Below, one piece after another: positions 1-11,182 of a stretch of DNA of 64,000 nt (its first letter is position 1; the number at the start of each line of letters is the position of its first letter). Origin of the DNA: Gonapodya prolifera JEL478 (taxonomy: Eukaryota > Monoblepharomycota > Monoblepharidomycetes > Monoblepharidales > Gonapodyaceae). Location of the stretch: assembly GCA_001574975.1 (NCBI GenBank), contig KQ965734.1, positions 670,249-734,248 of the forward strand, given 5' to 3'. The translations under genes and the position numbers were made by a program. Under the pieces are notes generated by a model. The model did no database searches. It was not told where the DNA came from and saw nothing but the letters and a program-made list of their open reading frames with translations.

Positions 1-3000
1 CATCCATCAAAGATATGAGCTCATGGGTGAGCAGATCGGGAAGATTTCGGGACTTGGTGGGCGCAGATTGGGTGTCAGGTTGCGAAAGTGACGAAGATAG
101 AGATAAGGATATCAAATTTGAATTAGCGGTGTCAAGGGGAGACGGGAGGTATGTTGCGCTAAGGGCTCGCTGAGCTGCTTGCAGAGCTTTCAGCTTCCGC
201 CCGGCACCACGTTGTCAATATCGCTTGCCCTGATGTCGATCTGCACGAAGGAAACTCACCTCGGCCATCAGTTCTTCAACCACACTTTGCAGCTTCTCCC
301 TATCCCGGCGCTCTCTTTCCAATTCCGCTCTCCAATCCTCGCTCTCTCGTTGCCATGCCGCAACCGCGGACCCGAGTGCTTGTCGGAGTGCCTCTCTCTC
401 GTCCGCCCACGCAGATTCTTTCTCAGCAACCTCCCTCCGCCATTCCGCCTCTACGGCGGCCACAGTTCCTTCAAGTACTGCGCGGACTTGTACACGCTCT
501 TTCCGCCAAACTTCGTCCTTTGCCTCCAATTGCCGGGCAACTTCTTCCGCTACGCCTTCGGTCCGCGTCTTGACATTCTCCAGCTGTTCGCGTAGTTGGG
601 CAACCTCATTCTGCCAAGCTTCATCTTTCTGTGCCTGGACACGTTCCCATTCCTTTCCCGCTTCGTCAATAGCCTCACCGACCCTCCTCTCAATTCGTTC
701 TGAAATTTCGAGGCGAGCATCATCGAGAGCCTTCCTCAGAGACTCGGTGGGAACAATGTCTTCCTCCTTGCCATGCTTTCGGACACTCGCTTCCACCTCG
801 GCCCACACTTTTGCAGCTGCCCGCTCTGCTGCTTGCCCCCTCACACGCCTCTCCAGGTTCGCTACGGCTTCATCGATTCGCATTTCCAAACGGGGCATTG
901 CGGCGGCTAACTCTCGGCGCACCAGAGTCGCAGCAGGATGAGGTGGTGAGTGTGGTAGTGGAGTAGGCGAAGGGTCCCGCGAGAGGTGGGCATTGTCTCG
1001 GCTCAGCATGTCCCAAAAGTTTGGTATATGAGGTTGCTGTGCAGCGTTTGTGGCATCGTCCACCAGCGAAGGTTGATGAGTTCCCGAACTGTCAACAGCT
1101 GGAAATGAGTGCCCTTGACGGTACTCGCGCACATAACGTCGGACCAAGTAACCACGCGCAATTGCTTGGATTTGTATTGCGGGGGGGACAAGTGGATCCT
1201 CTACGAGTTCGTGATAATATTGTAGGGAAACAATTATTGTGAATAAAATGGCGTGAGCATCGCGATAGTTCATCGCAGTGAAGTTTGGTGTTTCACACTC
1301 ACCCAAATCAATATCAAATACCTCACCAAACAATCCAACCTTATTGCATGCCTCCCACAACACCAGTTTGAACGGGTGGGGATCTGCTGGGTGCGGAGGG
1401 GGGAGAGGCGGTAGAGCGTTCGCAGCCGACTCGACGGCGAGCGGTTCCGCAAGGGATGGGGGTAATTCATCTTTGGTGTCATCGTAGGCAGAATCAAGCG
1501 GGCTTTCCTCCTCCACGTCCTCCTCCACCTCTCTCAAGACAGCGTCCGCAGGCACAATATCCATTCCGACCTCGCTCTCTACGTCCTCTTCGATCGGGTC
1601 TTCTACAACCAGCTCCGATTCTACAACGTCGTCCACGATCTCTTCTTCAGCCGCCTCTGGTGCCCCGATGACAGATTCCGCCCGATCAGGATCCAGGTCC
1701 GAAATCTTCAAGCTCTCGTCAGCCGGATGAGCAGACTCTGGTCCTTTCTCTCCTAGTGCGGTAGAACTCCACGCAATGGCGGACCCAACACCGCCAACAC
1801 CGCCCATCGCCACACCGACGAACGCCGCTGGATCCCACCGCACTACATCCCCATCCATCCCCATGGTTGGCCCACCACCACTCTGAAGCCGCCTCCCCTG
1901 CGGCGGAGACCGCGGTCCACTTAGCCCCTGCCCATGCTGTCCTCCTCTTTGCGTTGCGATGGCAGGTGGGGGCGTCCTGGATGGTGGCGACTTGAGACCA
2001 CCGCCCGGCGCACCCAAAGAAGCGCCCTTGCCTCTTATTTTAGTCGGACTTGCGGGCACTTTGGGTTTTGCAGCCACCGCGGCGACTGGTGCCGGTGGCC
2101 ACGACGGAGACCTCTGCGGCCCCCCACGGGGTTGAGCACCTGCGCTCGATGCCGGTGACTTGGTCACAGCCCCGGCTGCCACGCCGGAGCCCGCTACCGA
2201 CGACGAGGCCGAAATGCGAGCACGGTTGGCGCGAGGTGTGGCTGGCGAGCCCGGGGTGGACGACGAAGGTGGTGTGGCAGACTGAGGTGTGTACCGGCCT
2301 GGTTCGTACGAAGGCGACGTGGGGCCTGCGGGCGATAGCGGCGACAGAGGCCATGTGGTTCCGCCCTGAGGAGAAAGTGGGGACGTGGGTCCGAACGCAG
2401 CTGCTGCCACCGCCGCTGCCGCCACCGCCGCTGCTGCTGCAGCAGATGCCGCAGGAAATCCGAACCCGCCGCGAACGACAGGCATAGTGATGGGGACCGA
2501 TGTCCCACCAGGCGCATCGGCAGCCTGCCCCGGAGCTTGTCTCCCTTTGGAGACCCCCGCGACGGCTGCCGGGCTCGAGGGGGACCTAGCATGCCCCACG
2601 ACGTCCTGCGCAGTGGCAGTGGACGTGCCCGATGCCGTGGACGATGTTGAGGCCGAAAGAGACCCAGGCAGCGTTACGCGACCGTGCCACGAACCCGAGC
2701 GCGACGGGGCTGTGGTGGACGAGCTGGACGACGGGCTGGAGCGACCTTGGGCGTTGGTGCGAGTCGCGCTTTGGCGGGTGGATGGTTGGGCGGTGGAGGG
2801 TGGAGTCGCTGCAGATGGTGTCGCGCCCGCTCCGCCCGCGGTACCGCCCGCAGCCGGAGAACCATGCGAGCGGTGCATCTGTAGCTGGCGGAAAAACGTC
2901 GACGTGGCCGCGCCCTGGTGTTGCTGCATGGGAGCCTGCTGCTGCTGCCTCTCGGCGCCATGGCCTGGCACACCAACTACGGCAAAGTACCCGGCGCTGC

Positions 3001-4959
3001 TGGATACGGACCCTGTCGGCGACGGAGTGGAGCGCGCCGTGGAGCGGGCCGGCGACGCAGTGCGCACGGGTGTCGGGGAGGCCCCCGGCGTGCCCCATGC
3101 GCGGCGGGTCGTGCGGGCGGGAATGGAGGAGGGCGGTGGTTGAGTTGCAGTTCCTGGGGCGGGTGCGGACGAGGAGAAGACGGAGGTGGGCGACGTAGGA
3201 AGACGCGACGGTGCGGGTGGACCTTGTTTGTCGTGTGCGGGTGGCGGGGTTGCAAGAAGTGGTTTTTGGGTGTCGCCTGAGAGCTTGTCAGTTTTGACGG
3301 GCGTTGATGGCGGCGGCGGGCTCAGTGGACCAGCGGCCGGCACGACCGTCTTGGTGACGTCGTTGGGCGCTGGAACCGAAGCGTTCGTCGCGGATGCGGC
3401 AAGAGCCGCGGCGGGGTTTCGGAGTGTTGGCTTGCTTTGCTTATCACCGACTGGAAGGGCAGCCTGGACCTTGAAGAACTCAATCGGAGCTGCCTTCCCT
3501 TGCTTGTCAGCGACCGGTGCCAGACCCACGGAGGTAGGAGGCACGGGCAACTTGAAGAACTCAATCGGAGCGGCGGCCTGCGCCGTCGGGGGAGGAGAGA
3601 GCGGCGCTGTGGGGGCGACGGGCGCGGGCGGAGGTGCGAGGGTATGTGGGGCAGCGCTGGACCTGTCGGCAGAGGCACCCTGGGCACCCCCCGCCAAAGA
3701 TCGTGCGGTGCTTGGCGCGGGAGCAAGAGCAGGAGTCGGGGCAAGGCTGGTAAAGTAATTCTTGAACAGGTCCACGGGTGTCGTCGGCGGGGGCGACGTG
3801 GCGGAGATTCGGCGGTCGTCGAACACTCGGGGTCGGGCCCGGAAGACGGCGTCGTAGTCGGATTCGTCCTGGGGTTGGAGGGTGTGGGGGAAGGAGGGCG
3901 GGAGGGGGTTGGAATGGTTTGCATTTACGTGGACTGATTCGGGGGTGCCCAGCCGTCATGCATAGCAGAATTTCTGGGTGTGACCGTCATTCCAAAGCAA
4001 GCCCGATCGAATGGTGCCACAGCCTTGGACGCAAGTCCATTGTACTCGGCAGTTCCAGTCAAAAGGTGAATCCCACAACGCTTCCCTTCATTGAAAATGT
4101 GTCGTTTTCCTTGTTGCATCGAGTAGACTACATTCCACGGCAACATCCAATTCTGTGTCGAATGATGCAAATTCGGGTATTGTTCCCGGTCCCCTCGAAT
4201 CGATTATTCCATTCCACCGACAACGTCGATTCCTGTAGTCCTACTCCTTGGACACAAAAACGTCGCGCATTATGCACCACACCGGCGCTAGCTCGAACAA
4301 CGACCAAAACCAACGTGCATGCCACCACGCCATGAACAAGCAACCCTAAACCCCCCCCCCAATTGGCCCAGCCTTGCGCTACTCACGATTCCACGACCCC
4401 CACCATCTCCTGACGCAACGGACTCAGCCGCGTCGCCGTCATCGGCCTCTGCCGAATTCGCTGCGCTCGCGTACGACTCGAACGACGATTCGGACACGGA
4501 GGGCGTCAACTTCTTCCCCGCGGGCGAATTCGGCACCGCGCCCACAGGAGCTCTCCACGAGGTCTGTGCGGATGTCGACACGGACGGAATTCCCCTCCCT
4601 CGCCGTATCGAAGATGTCCCCGATGGGCCAGGGGCTGGCGACAGCCCAAGCCCATTGCCACCACCGTGCACTCCCTGCGACCCAGCTGTGCCCAGCCCGC
4701 CGTTTCCAGAGGCCCCTGTGGCGTAGGAATGGAATCCGACCCCGGATGTGGGATAAGAGCCTGCGCGTCTGGCAACCCCGTCCACCCCGCCGTCCACGGC
4801 CATCGCCTGCGCAAGGTGCTGCGCCGAGTCAGACGCGGGGCCAGTCGACGGAGAGTGCGCCGTCACGATGCCGAAAACGGGGCGCCGGTGAGACGGGGAT
4901 GCGATTGTGTGTGTTGTGTGGGAAGCGAGAGCCGCCAGCTGCTGGTCACCTGCCGCCAT
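1..4959 (-). CDS. IQ-motif, coiled-coil, low-complexity protein (3' end off window)
   Basis: Function not recognised. Proposed exons, in transcript order: 4959..4387, 3868..1303, 1200..260, 193..<1; all phases agree, giving at least 1424 codons. Residues 1-900 are Pro/Ser/Ala-rich with a poly-Ala tract and three related short motifs (VDLFKNYF, PIEFFKLPV, PIEFFKVQA). An acidic stretch follows, then a calmodulin-type IQ motif (IQAIARGYLVRRYVREYR), then a long charged coiled coil that continues through the last splice (LMAE joined to LKALQAAQRA). The 3868 junction follows a strong pyrimidine tract ending in CAG; the frame there has no ATG of its own, so the first exon at 4959 is needed, although its 518-bp intron is longer than usual here. 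Intron 1201..1302 is a multiple of three and may be retained. An IQ plus coiled-coil layout suggests a calmodulin-binding cytoskeletal or septation scaffold, which is inference only. Confidence 0.6.
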
Positions 4960-5234
4960 CGCGGGCGCTGCTGCAGGGGAATTCGTACGTGCGCAGTGGT
5001 GCGGGTGCGCTGGACTGGGTTACACGCGCGATCCGCGTCGGGGAGCGGGGAAATGGTCGGGTTGTTTGGACTGCCTGGTTAGGCACCATGCACAGGAAGA
5101 CTAAGTGCCAGGTTCCTTGTGTTTACTTCTTTCCATCCATCCCATCTAGAAAGTAGTGCTATCGCAGCTAACTATCCAACTCAAAACTTTTCATTTCTGA
5201 TACAGCAAGTCACAAAGGTAACCCGCCAGATACT
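4960..5234. other. intergenic: 5' flank of IQ gene, 3' flank of BTB gene
   Basis: No coding exon seen. Both flanking genes run leftwards, so this holds the promoter of the IQ gene and the 3' UTR of the BTB gene. Confidence 0.5.
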
Positions 5235-5729
5235 TTATAACGCCCTCGCGCCTGCCACCCTTGCACACTCGCTCAACAGCACAGGCACATCGTACTTGTC
5301 CGCAAACGCCTCCAGCTGCGCCAATTTTTCGCGCGTTCCCTCGAAGCACGTCGCGCGGCACTCGCAGTACGGGTGGTACAGCCACACGAGGAACCGACGC
5401 ACTACAGATGCATGGTCGGTGAGGGGAAAGATCTGTGTGTTCGTGGGTGGGTTATGTATTCGCGGTGGGCGGGAATGACGTGACACCGGCAAACTCACGA
5501 CGGTCTCACCACCACCACCGGCGTCCCGGGAGACGCCCAGATCCTCCACCAGCGCTCTGAAAAAACTTGACGCGAGGGAAAGCATGCTGGCGTGGACTTT
5601 GAACTGGACCACCGCCGCGGCCGTGGGGGTTGGCGCTGTGATGGGGGTCGAAAGGGGCGCTTGCAGAATGACGTCGCCCGTGCGGAAGAAGAACGAGTCT
5701 GAACGTGTGATTTTGGGTGGAGTGGACAT
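5235..5729 (-). CDS. small BTB/POZ domain protein
   Basis: Two exons, 5729..5499 and 5432..5235, separated by a 66-bp intron whose length keeps the frame open; spliced protein 142 aa. The sequence is essentially one BTB fold: the strand-helix start (TGDVILQAP, VQFKVHASMLSLASSFFRAL), then after the junction the helix FPLTDHASVVRRFLVWLY and the end helices (LEAFADKYDVPVLL). No Kelch, BACK, MATH or zinc-finger domain follows. Such stand-alone BTB proteins usually dimerise and can act as adaptors for cullin-3 ubiquitin ligases; the role here is unknown. A related but decayed BTB gene lies at 50654-51820. Confidence 0.8.
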   Translation of the reverse strand: MSTPPKITRSDSFFFRTGDVILQAPLSTPITAPTPTAAAVVQFKVHASMLSLASSFFRALVEDLGVSRDAGGGGETVVSLPVSRHSRPPRIHNPPTNTQIFPLTDHASVVRRFLVWLYHPYCECRATCFEGTREKLAQLEAFADKYDVPVLLSECARVAGARAL

Positions 5730-5981
5730 GATCGGTGTGCGTTCCGTGAGTGGGAGCGGGTATTGTGTGGAGTCTGAGGTGGGAATTTTCTCACGTCATC
5801 TTGGTGTCGAGGAACGTGGAAAACGAAATCTTTAATTTTTCTTTTGTCTGGGTCAATAATACGAAGAATTCACTGTACGACAAACGCAAACTAATAAGAA
5901 AATATCAAAATACCAAATCAATACTCCACAGCTCGCCCATGCAGTATCTCTCTCCACGTCCGCACCGTACCGCCCTCTACT

Positions 5982-8480
5982 TTACACCCGACCCAACACC
6001 TCCCCAATCCTCTCCAACTCCTCTGCCACCCTTGTAAATGACGGCCGCTCCTCCGGCCTCTCCCTCCAACACCACTCGACAACGTCACCCACTCGCCGCA
6101 CCACCTCCCTCGCGCTCTCCTCCTCCCCACCACTTGCAAACCGGCCGACCACTCCCTCAGTGTCCCACGCCGCCCTCTCACCCCTCAACGTCCTTTGCAC
6201 GGCCTCCTCCGTTCCCAACCCCTCCCACAACGACTCCACCCCATGCATGACCTCATACGCGACGGTCCCGAACATGAACACGTCCGCCGGGGGCTCGTAC
6301 ACGGTCGCGTCTGAAAGGGCCTCGGGGGCGTACCGCCGACACGCCCCGCGGAGGACTTTGGACACGTCGCCACGTGGCTTGGCTTGCGAAAAGTCTGACA
6401 CGGCAGCACGAAGACCGCCCGTGGGAGTGGACGAGATCAGGATGTTGTCGAGGGAGAGGTCGCGGTGGACCCACCCCGTGCGCGCGTGGGCGGGGCACGG
6501 CGGCTGCGGCTGCGGCGCACCTTCCTCGCCTTCATCCCCGTCAGCGCCGACACCGATGCCGACCCCGACGTCCTCCCCGGCAACGTGAGCCATGCCCCTC
6601 GCGACCTGTCTCAGCACATCCACGCTCTGCCACAGCGACATCCCCTTCCGCGCCGAAAGCACCGCGGTAAGGTTTCCCCTATCCGCCAGCTCAAGCGCCT
6701 CGACCGCATGGGTCGGCGTGACACCGCACCCGACAAGGTGCACCACATTGGGGTGCCTGAACGCCGCCAGGGCAAGCACTTCACGCGCAAACGAGGTCAG
6801 GGTGCGTTTCAGCTGGGGCGCGCGAAGGTCGTACATCTTCACCGCCACGTCGCGGCCCGAGGGAGTGTGGCGCAGGATGTACGCCGGGGCCACTCGGCCG
6901 GCGCCTAGGCGGGTGGAGGGGGACGGGGAGCCGGAAATGTCGGTGGCGAAGAGGAGGTGCGGTGGGTGGGTTGGGCATACGTGGAGAGTGCCGAGGGTTG
7001 GGTCGGGGTGGGATGGGAGGGGTGTGGCGAGGGGTGTGGGCGAGAGGATTCCGAGCAGGATTGAGCGGAGGGGGGTCGGTGGGGTGGTGTTGAGGTGTGA
7101 GATGAGTGATTTGTAGAGGGGCGAGGCGGATAAAAGTTTGGGAAGTGCGGTGGTGCCAGCGATGGCAGTGCTGCTCCGGGTGGGGCGGTCGACGGGCATT
7201 CGGGCCTTCTTGCCGTTGGTGGTTTTTCCAGCTGATGCGCTGTCGGCCAATCCACTCGAACTCGCGAATCTGCCATTCCCCTTCACGTTACCGCCACCAG
7301 CTTCCCTCGTCTCTCTGCCATCTGCCGTCCCTGCCCTGCGTGGACCTGCCACGGCAAGGACCCCGTTCCCATTCTCTCCGCCACCCTCCCGCCTTAACAT
7401 CCACTCCCTCACAACCCTCTCCAACCCTTCCACCGCATGCCGATCCACCAACCCCTCGACGCCCACCCCCCTCAGCAATCTGGACCTGACATTCGTCGAC
7501 GACAACCCCGGCGTCTGGCCCACGGGCACGGCGATCACCGAGGAAGGGTAGGGTGACAGATCGGGCGCGGGTTCGTGCGAGGGGTACGCGATGACGTAGT
7601 CCCGCGGACGGCGGATGCGCGCGAGGGCGTCCAGGCCGCCGATAGAGAGGATGTGGAGTGTGGCCGGGTGGGAGTCAGGTGTGGTGATGGGAGTGGAGGA
7701 AGATGATGTGGGTGAACTGTCAGTGCCACCCGCTCCGTCGATGCCGCTACCACGCATTGTCTCGAAACTCGCTGTCGCGACCCCATTGGCACTGATTGTC
7801 TCGACACTCGCTGGGTCGACCCCAGTGTCATTCGATGTCTCAACACCCGCTGACTCCACCCCAATGGCACTCATGTTCTCGATACCTGCTAAGCCATCCC
7901 TATTGCCACTCGGTGTCGCGAGCGCTGCCGCGAGATACGAGCTGTACTGGGTGGAAAAGGCGGCCTCGACGTGTGTCCTGATCCTGTCTGCCGTTGCTGC
8001 TGCGTACGAATCCTGCCTGACTTGCCAATCATCCATGGCCAGCCAGGTGTTAAACCTATCCCGCGCCGCTGCAGCCTGGGGGTCGTCTTCCGTGCCGTCA
8101 TAAACGTCTACGGGGGGCGCCGAGTTGCGCAGGACAGCGGTAATGAGAGGCAGTCTGACCACGGCGGGCGCAAACACGGCATGCGGGCTATGGCCGTGCG
8201 GGTCTGAGGCGAGGTGCGCGGGTAGGTCCGGGTCGACGCACGCCGCGAGTTTCGAGACTGCGCGTCTGTCAGGCACGGGTGTGATGTAAGCGCCTGCGAC
8301 GTGCGTGTTTTCCTGAGCGTTGAAGAATGCGCGCACGGCCGCGAGCACTCTGAGATGGTTGCAGTGCAGGGGGGCAAATGTGCCGTTGTAGGTCAGCACG
8401 ATGTTTCTCGTGCGCGGGGAGAAGTCGAAGCGCAGGACGTGCGAGGGGAAGGGATCACGCGAGGGAGCGGAGAACGCCAT
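5982..8480 (-). CDS. NMNAT-like nucleotidyltransferase fused to protein kinase
   Basis: Single-exon gene, 831 aa from the first in-frame ATG; the open frame extends 102 nt further upstream to a TGA without an ATG. Residues 20-390 resemble the NMNAT/NadD nucleotidyltransferase fold: NGTFAPLHCNHLRVL matches the GxFxPxHxxHL active-site loop, and LSSTNVRSRLLRG matches the ISSTxIR loop near the fold's end. A Ser/Thr-rich, repeat-containing insert separates these two motifs. Residues ~530-831 form a eukaryotic protein kinase of tyrosine-kinase-like type: glycine loop GAGRVAPAY, VAVKMYD lysine, WVHRDLSLDNIL catalytic loop, VSDFSQAK in place of DFG, RYAPEAL for APE. The third DFG residue is Ser. NMNAT makes NAD from NMN and ATP; whether this domain is active and what the kinase phosphorylates cannot be read from sequence. 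No gap or splice signal separates the halves, so the fusion is a direct reading. Confidence 0.85.
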   Translation of the reverse strand: MAFSAPSRDPFPSHVLRFDFSPRTRNIVLTYNGTFAPLHCNHLRVLAAVRAFFNAQENTHVAGAYITPVPDRRAVSKLAACVDPDLPAHLASDPHGHSPHAVFAPAVVRLPLITAVLRNSAPPVDVYDGTEDDPQAAAARDRFNTWLAMDDWQVRQDSYAAATADRIRTHVEAAFSTQYSSYLAAALATPSGNRDGLAGIENMSAIGVESAGVETSNDTGVDPASVETISANGVATASFETMRGSGIDGAGGTDSSPTSSSSTPITTPDSHPATLHILSIGGLDALARIRRPRDYVIAYPSHEPAPDLSPYPSSVIAVPVGQTPGLSSTNVRSRLLRGVGVEGLVDRHAVEGLERVVREWMLRREGGGENGNGVLAVAGPRRAGTADGRETREAGGGNVKGNGRFASSSGLADSASAGKTTNGKKARMPVDRPTRSSTAIAGTTALPKLLSASPLYKSLISHLNTTPPTPLRSILLGILSPTPLATPLPSHPDPTLGTLHVCPTHPPHLLFATDISGSPSPSTRLGAGRVAPAYILRHTPSGRDVAVKMYDLRAPQLKRTLTSFAREVLALAAFRHPNVVHLVGCGVTPTHAVEALELADRGNLTAVLSARKGMSLWQSVDVLRQVARGMAHVAGEDVGVGIGVGADGDEGEEGAPQPQPPCPAHARTGWVHRDLSLDNILISSTPTGGLRAAVSDFSQAKPRGDVSKVLRGACRRYAPEALSDATVYEPPADVFMFGTVAYEVMHGVESLWEGLGTEEAVQRTLRGERAAWDTEGVVGRFASGGEEESAREVVRRVGDVVEWCWRERPEERPSFTRVAEELERIGEVLGRV

Positions 8481-8926
8481 GTGCGCAGAGGGACGGAGAG
8501 AGGTGCGTGGGAACAAGCGTGGTGGACACTCGCCAGGTGAAGGCAGGCGGCCAAAGAGAGGCCGCAGAGGTGTCCTCAGCAACGACCATCACACAGACAA
8601 CAATTGCTATCCATACCATGAAATCCAATCAACGCTAATTCGCAATAAGTTAATGGGTACTACTCTCGCCACTCCCCTCATCCATCCAAACCACGACTCC
8701 CAAGTCACACCACAAACACTCCACCGGCCATGGGAACTCAACAAAAACAACCCCTCGCCACTCCACCACTCGGATATCAAGTATGCCCACTGTCCATGTC
8801 CCAACCATCCACCTACCCGCCCACGTTCCGCGTCGCCCCGTCTTCGCAGCACACGGCTCGGCTTGCGGTTCCGCATCCCCTCGCCGTGACGCTCCGCCGT
8901 CCTGTCCGGCGTGATGTCGCCCTGTG
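8481..8926. other. intergenic between kinase fusion and F-box gene
   Basis: No coding exon seen on either strand. It holds the promoter of the nucleotidyltransferase-kinase gene and the 3' UTR of the F-box gene, both on the minus strand. Confidence 0.5.
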
Positions 8927-11182
8927 CTACGACGTTACCAACGGGCAGTGGTACGGGTCCAGAAAGTCTTTGTGGCGGGGGGAGGTCGGGGGGGGAAAGG
9001 GTAACGAGTGTGTCGATTGACGGTATTTCAATATTGGGGAGTAGAGAAGGGATGAGTGGGTCAATCGACAGAACGTCAACACGACCACGATGCAACCCGC
9101 TCACCTGACGAATCCCACTGCAACGACCGCACGCCCGCCAACCTCCACATCGGGGTACCTTCAACCCTTGTCCCAGCCACCGTCTCGAGTGTATCGCGCT
9201 CATACACGGCCTCGCCATCCGTCATGCCAATCCACGCCAGCTCCAACTTCGGGAACTTTTCCCAATGGGTCGCCAAAAACGCCTCGAACGAGTCCCTTGT
9301 GTGCCCCGAGAACGGCACGCGGAGGTACCGCAGGTTGGGCCCGGCCCCGTCGGCGAGGGCCTCCATCACGGGGGTGCCCAGGGTGGCCATATTGGTATCG
9401 CGCACGATCCACAGCCTGCGCAAACCGGGGCTCGCGCGGAGCACGGCGGGGACCCGCTTTGCCCAGCGGTCGGCATCCGCGGAGGAGAAGGCAAAGAAGT
9501 CGAACGACAGGAGTGCCCCGCGTGCCAGAAGGGACGTCAGGTGCGCCTCGTCGCCGTCCGGGGCGGTCCCGCGCCCGAGGTACAGCCCGACGTGCACGAG
9601 GTTCTCGAGAGACGCGAGCACGGCAAGCATGTTGGGCACGCGGCCCTCGATGGTCAGGCTGGTGAGGCGCGTGCCGCGCGTGGCCAGGATCCGGGCGTAC
9701 GCGGCGTCGGTGGACCCGTCGGTTTCGATGTGCAGGCGGCGCAGGTTGGGCGCAGAGAGGAATAGGAGTTCTAGTTCGGTCGGGCCGAAGGATGCGGTCA
9801 CCCCCGAGGTGTTGGACATGTCAACCAGCCCGAAGGTGGTCACCGAGGTCAGTTGGGGGAGAAGGCGGTGCCACATGTGCGTGTGCAGGAAGGAGTCGCT
9901 CGAGCCAGCCTGGTGGGAGATGGGGGACGGAGTTGGGGAGGGGGAGCGGGGGGAGGGGGGGGCAGTTAGTGGCTGTTGTAGTGTGGTGCGGAACTCGCCT
10001 CTGGGGAACATTCCCTCGTCATCCAAAGAACTCCGGCCCCCGCTCCTTCCAACCGGTCTTAATCACCACAGCCAACTCTTTTAGTATCCACCACGACTTC
10101 GTCGTTCATTTGTCTCATGTCCCCGACCGAGACATTTGTCCCCGAATCGCAATACCTCCGAAACCCACCCAGGCAGCAATATCAACACACTCGACGCGGT
10201 GCCACGAACCCAGCGAGGTAGGGTCTCTCGACACCGCTACGTGGCGGGAGCCACCCCCGGTCGCGTTCCCAAATTCCGGACTGATATCATCCACGCCACC
10301 CGCTCCAACCACGTCATGTTCCAGCTCCAGCTCTGGCTCTGGATCAGGCTCTGGCACCAGAACGTCCGCGTCGTACTCGTTGTCCACGTCGTCGACGGAG
10401 GACACGCGGAAGGTGAGGGAAAGCCTGCGCGTCAGGCGCGGCAGGATGAGGGCGATAGAGTCCCAGACGACCTGGCTGCGCATGGCGTCTCCATCGCACA
10501 GAAACAGGCTGGACAGGTTCCGAGCCGTGCGGGCCAGCTTCGCGACGGCGTACTCGACCACGCCCGTTGGCAGGCCCGTCTGGACCAGGAAGGGCTCGGG
10601 GAAGGACACGCTGCGGATGTTTTCCAAGTCGATGGAATCAAACAGCGCCCGCACGTCGCTCCCCACGCCCGGGAAACTGGCCTCCCCCTCCTGCAGGCCC
10701 AATGGGCGCATATCCAGCTCCCGCACCGACGCGCACAGCGTCCGCCCCAGCTGCCCGCACAGACTGGGCCCCGCCGCCGCCGCCACGCGCGCAGCGTGCA
10801 CGAAGATGGCGGCGAGGCGGGACAGCTGGAGGGCCGTGCGCGGCGCGACGCGGCGGAATGCGATCCTGGTGGCTGAAGGTTCGAGGGCGCGGGCGACGAG
10901 TCTGCAGGCCAGCAGGGTGTGCTGGTCGGCGTGGCACAGCATGGGAAGCTGCAGGTCTTGCGGAAGGTCGAAGAAGCGGAACTTGGGCAGGGTTTGCGGT
11001 GGGGATAGAGGATCGGAACATTGCGACGTCGCATCGACCGGGAGATGGGCTGATTCCGCGAGCTGGACAACTACATTGGTTTCTGCTGAGTCCAGTGTTT
11101 CGTCTGCCTCGTGGGCTTGGATCATTGGAACGATCCAGTTGCAGTATCGTTGCTGCGGCCACTCCCTATGATGACTGGCCAT
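8927..11182 (-). CDS. F-box protein with leucine-rich-repeat-like body
   Basis: Model exons: 11182..10169, 9909..9105 and 8967..8927; phases agree and give 619 aa. The F-box follows an acidic leader at about residues 70-115 (FRFFDLPQDLQLPMLC, HTLLACRLVARALEP). The rest has LRR-like segments such as LELLFLSAPNLRRLHIE, LASLENLVHVGLYL and GAGPNLRYLRVP, as in fungal F-box/LRR proteins, which choose substrates for SCF (Skp1-cullin-F-box) ubiquitin ligases. The middle intron (259 bp) is placed from a phase-0 TGG/GTGGGT donor to a CAG after a long pyrimidine tract with a CTAAC branch site; a shorter intron is possible. The last exon codes only 13 residues plus stop and follows a 137-bp intron with a long C-tract before its acceptor. 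Confidence 0.75.

Noticed and set aside
2385-3143. Long plus-strand frames over 2-4 kb and 35-37 kb
   Set aside because: They are mirror readings of GC-rich Pro/Ala/Arg-coding exons on the other strand or frame.
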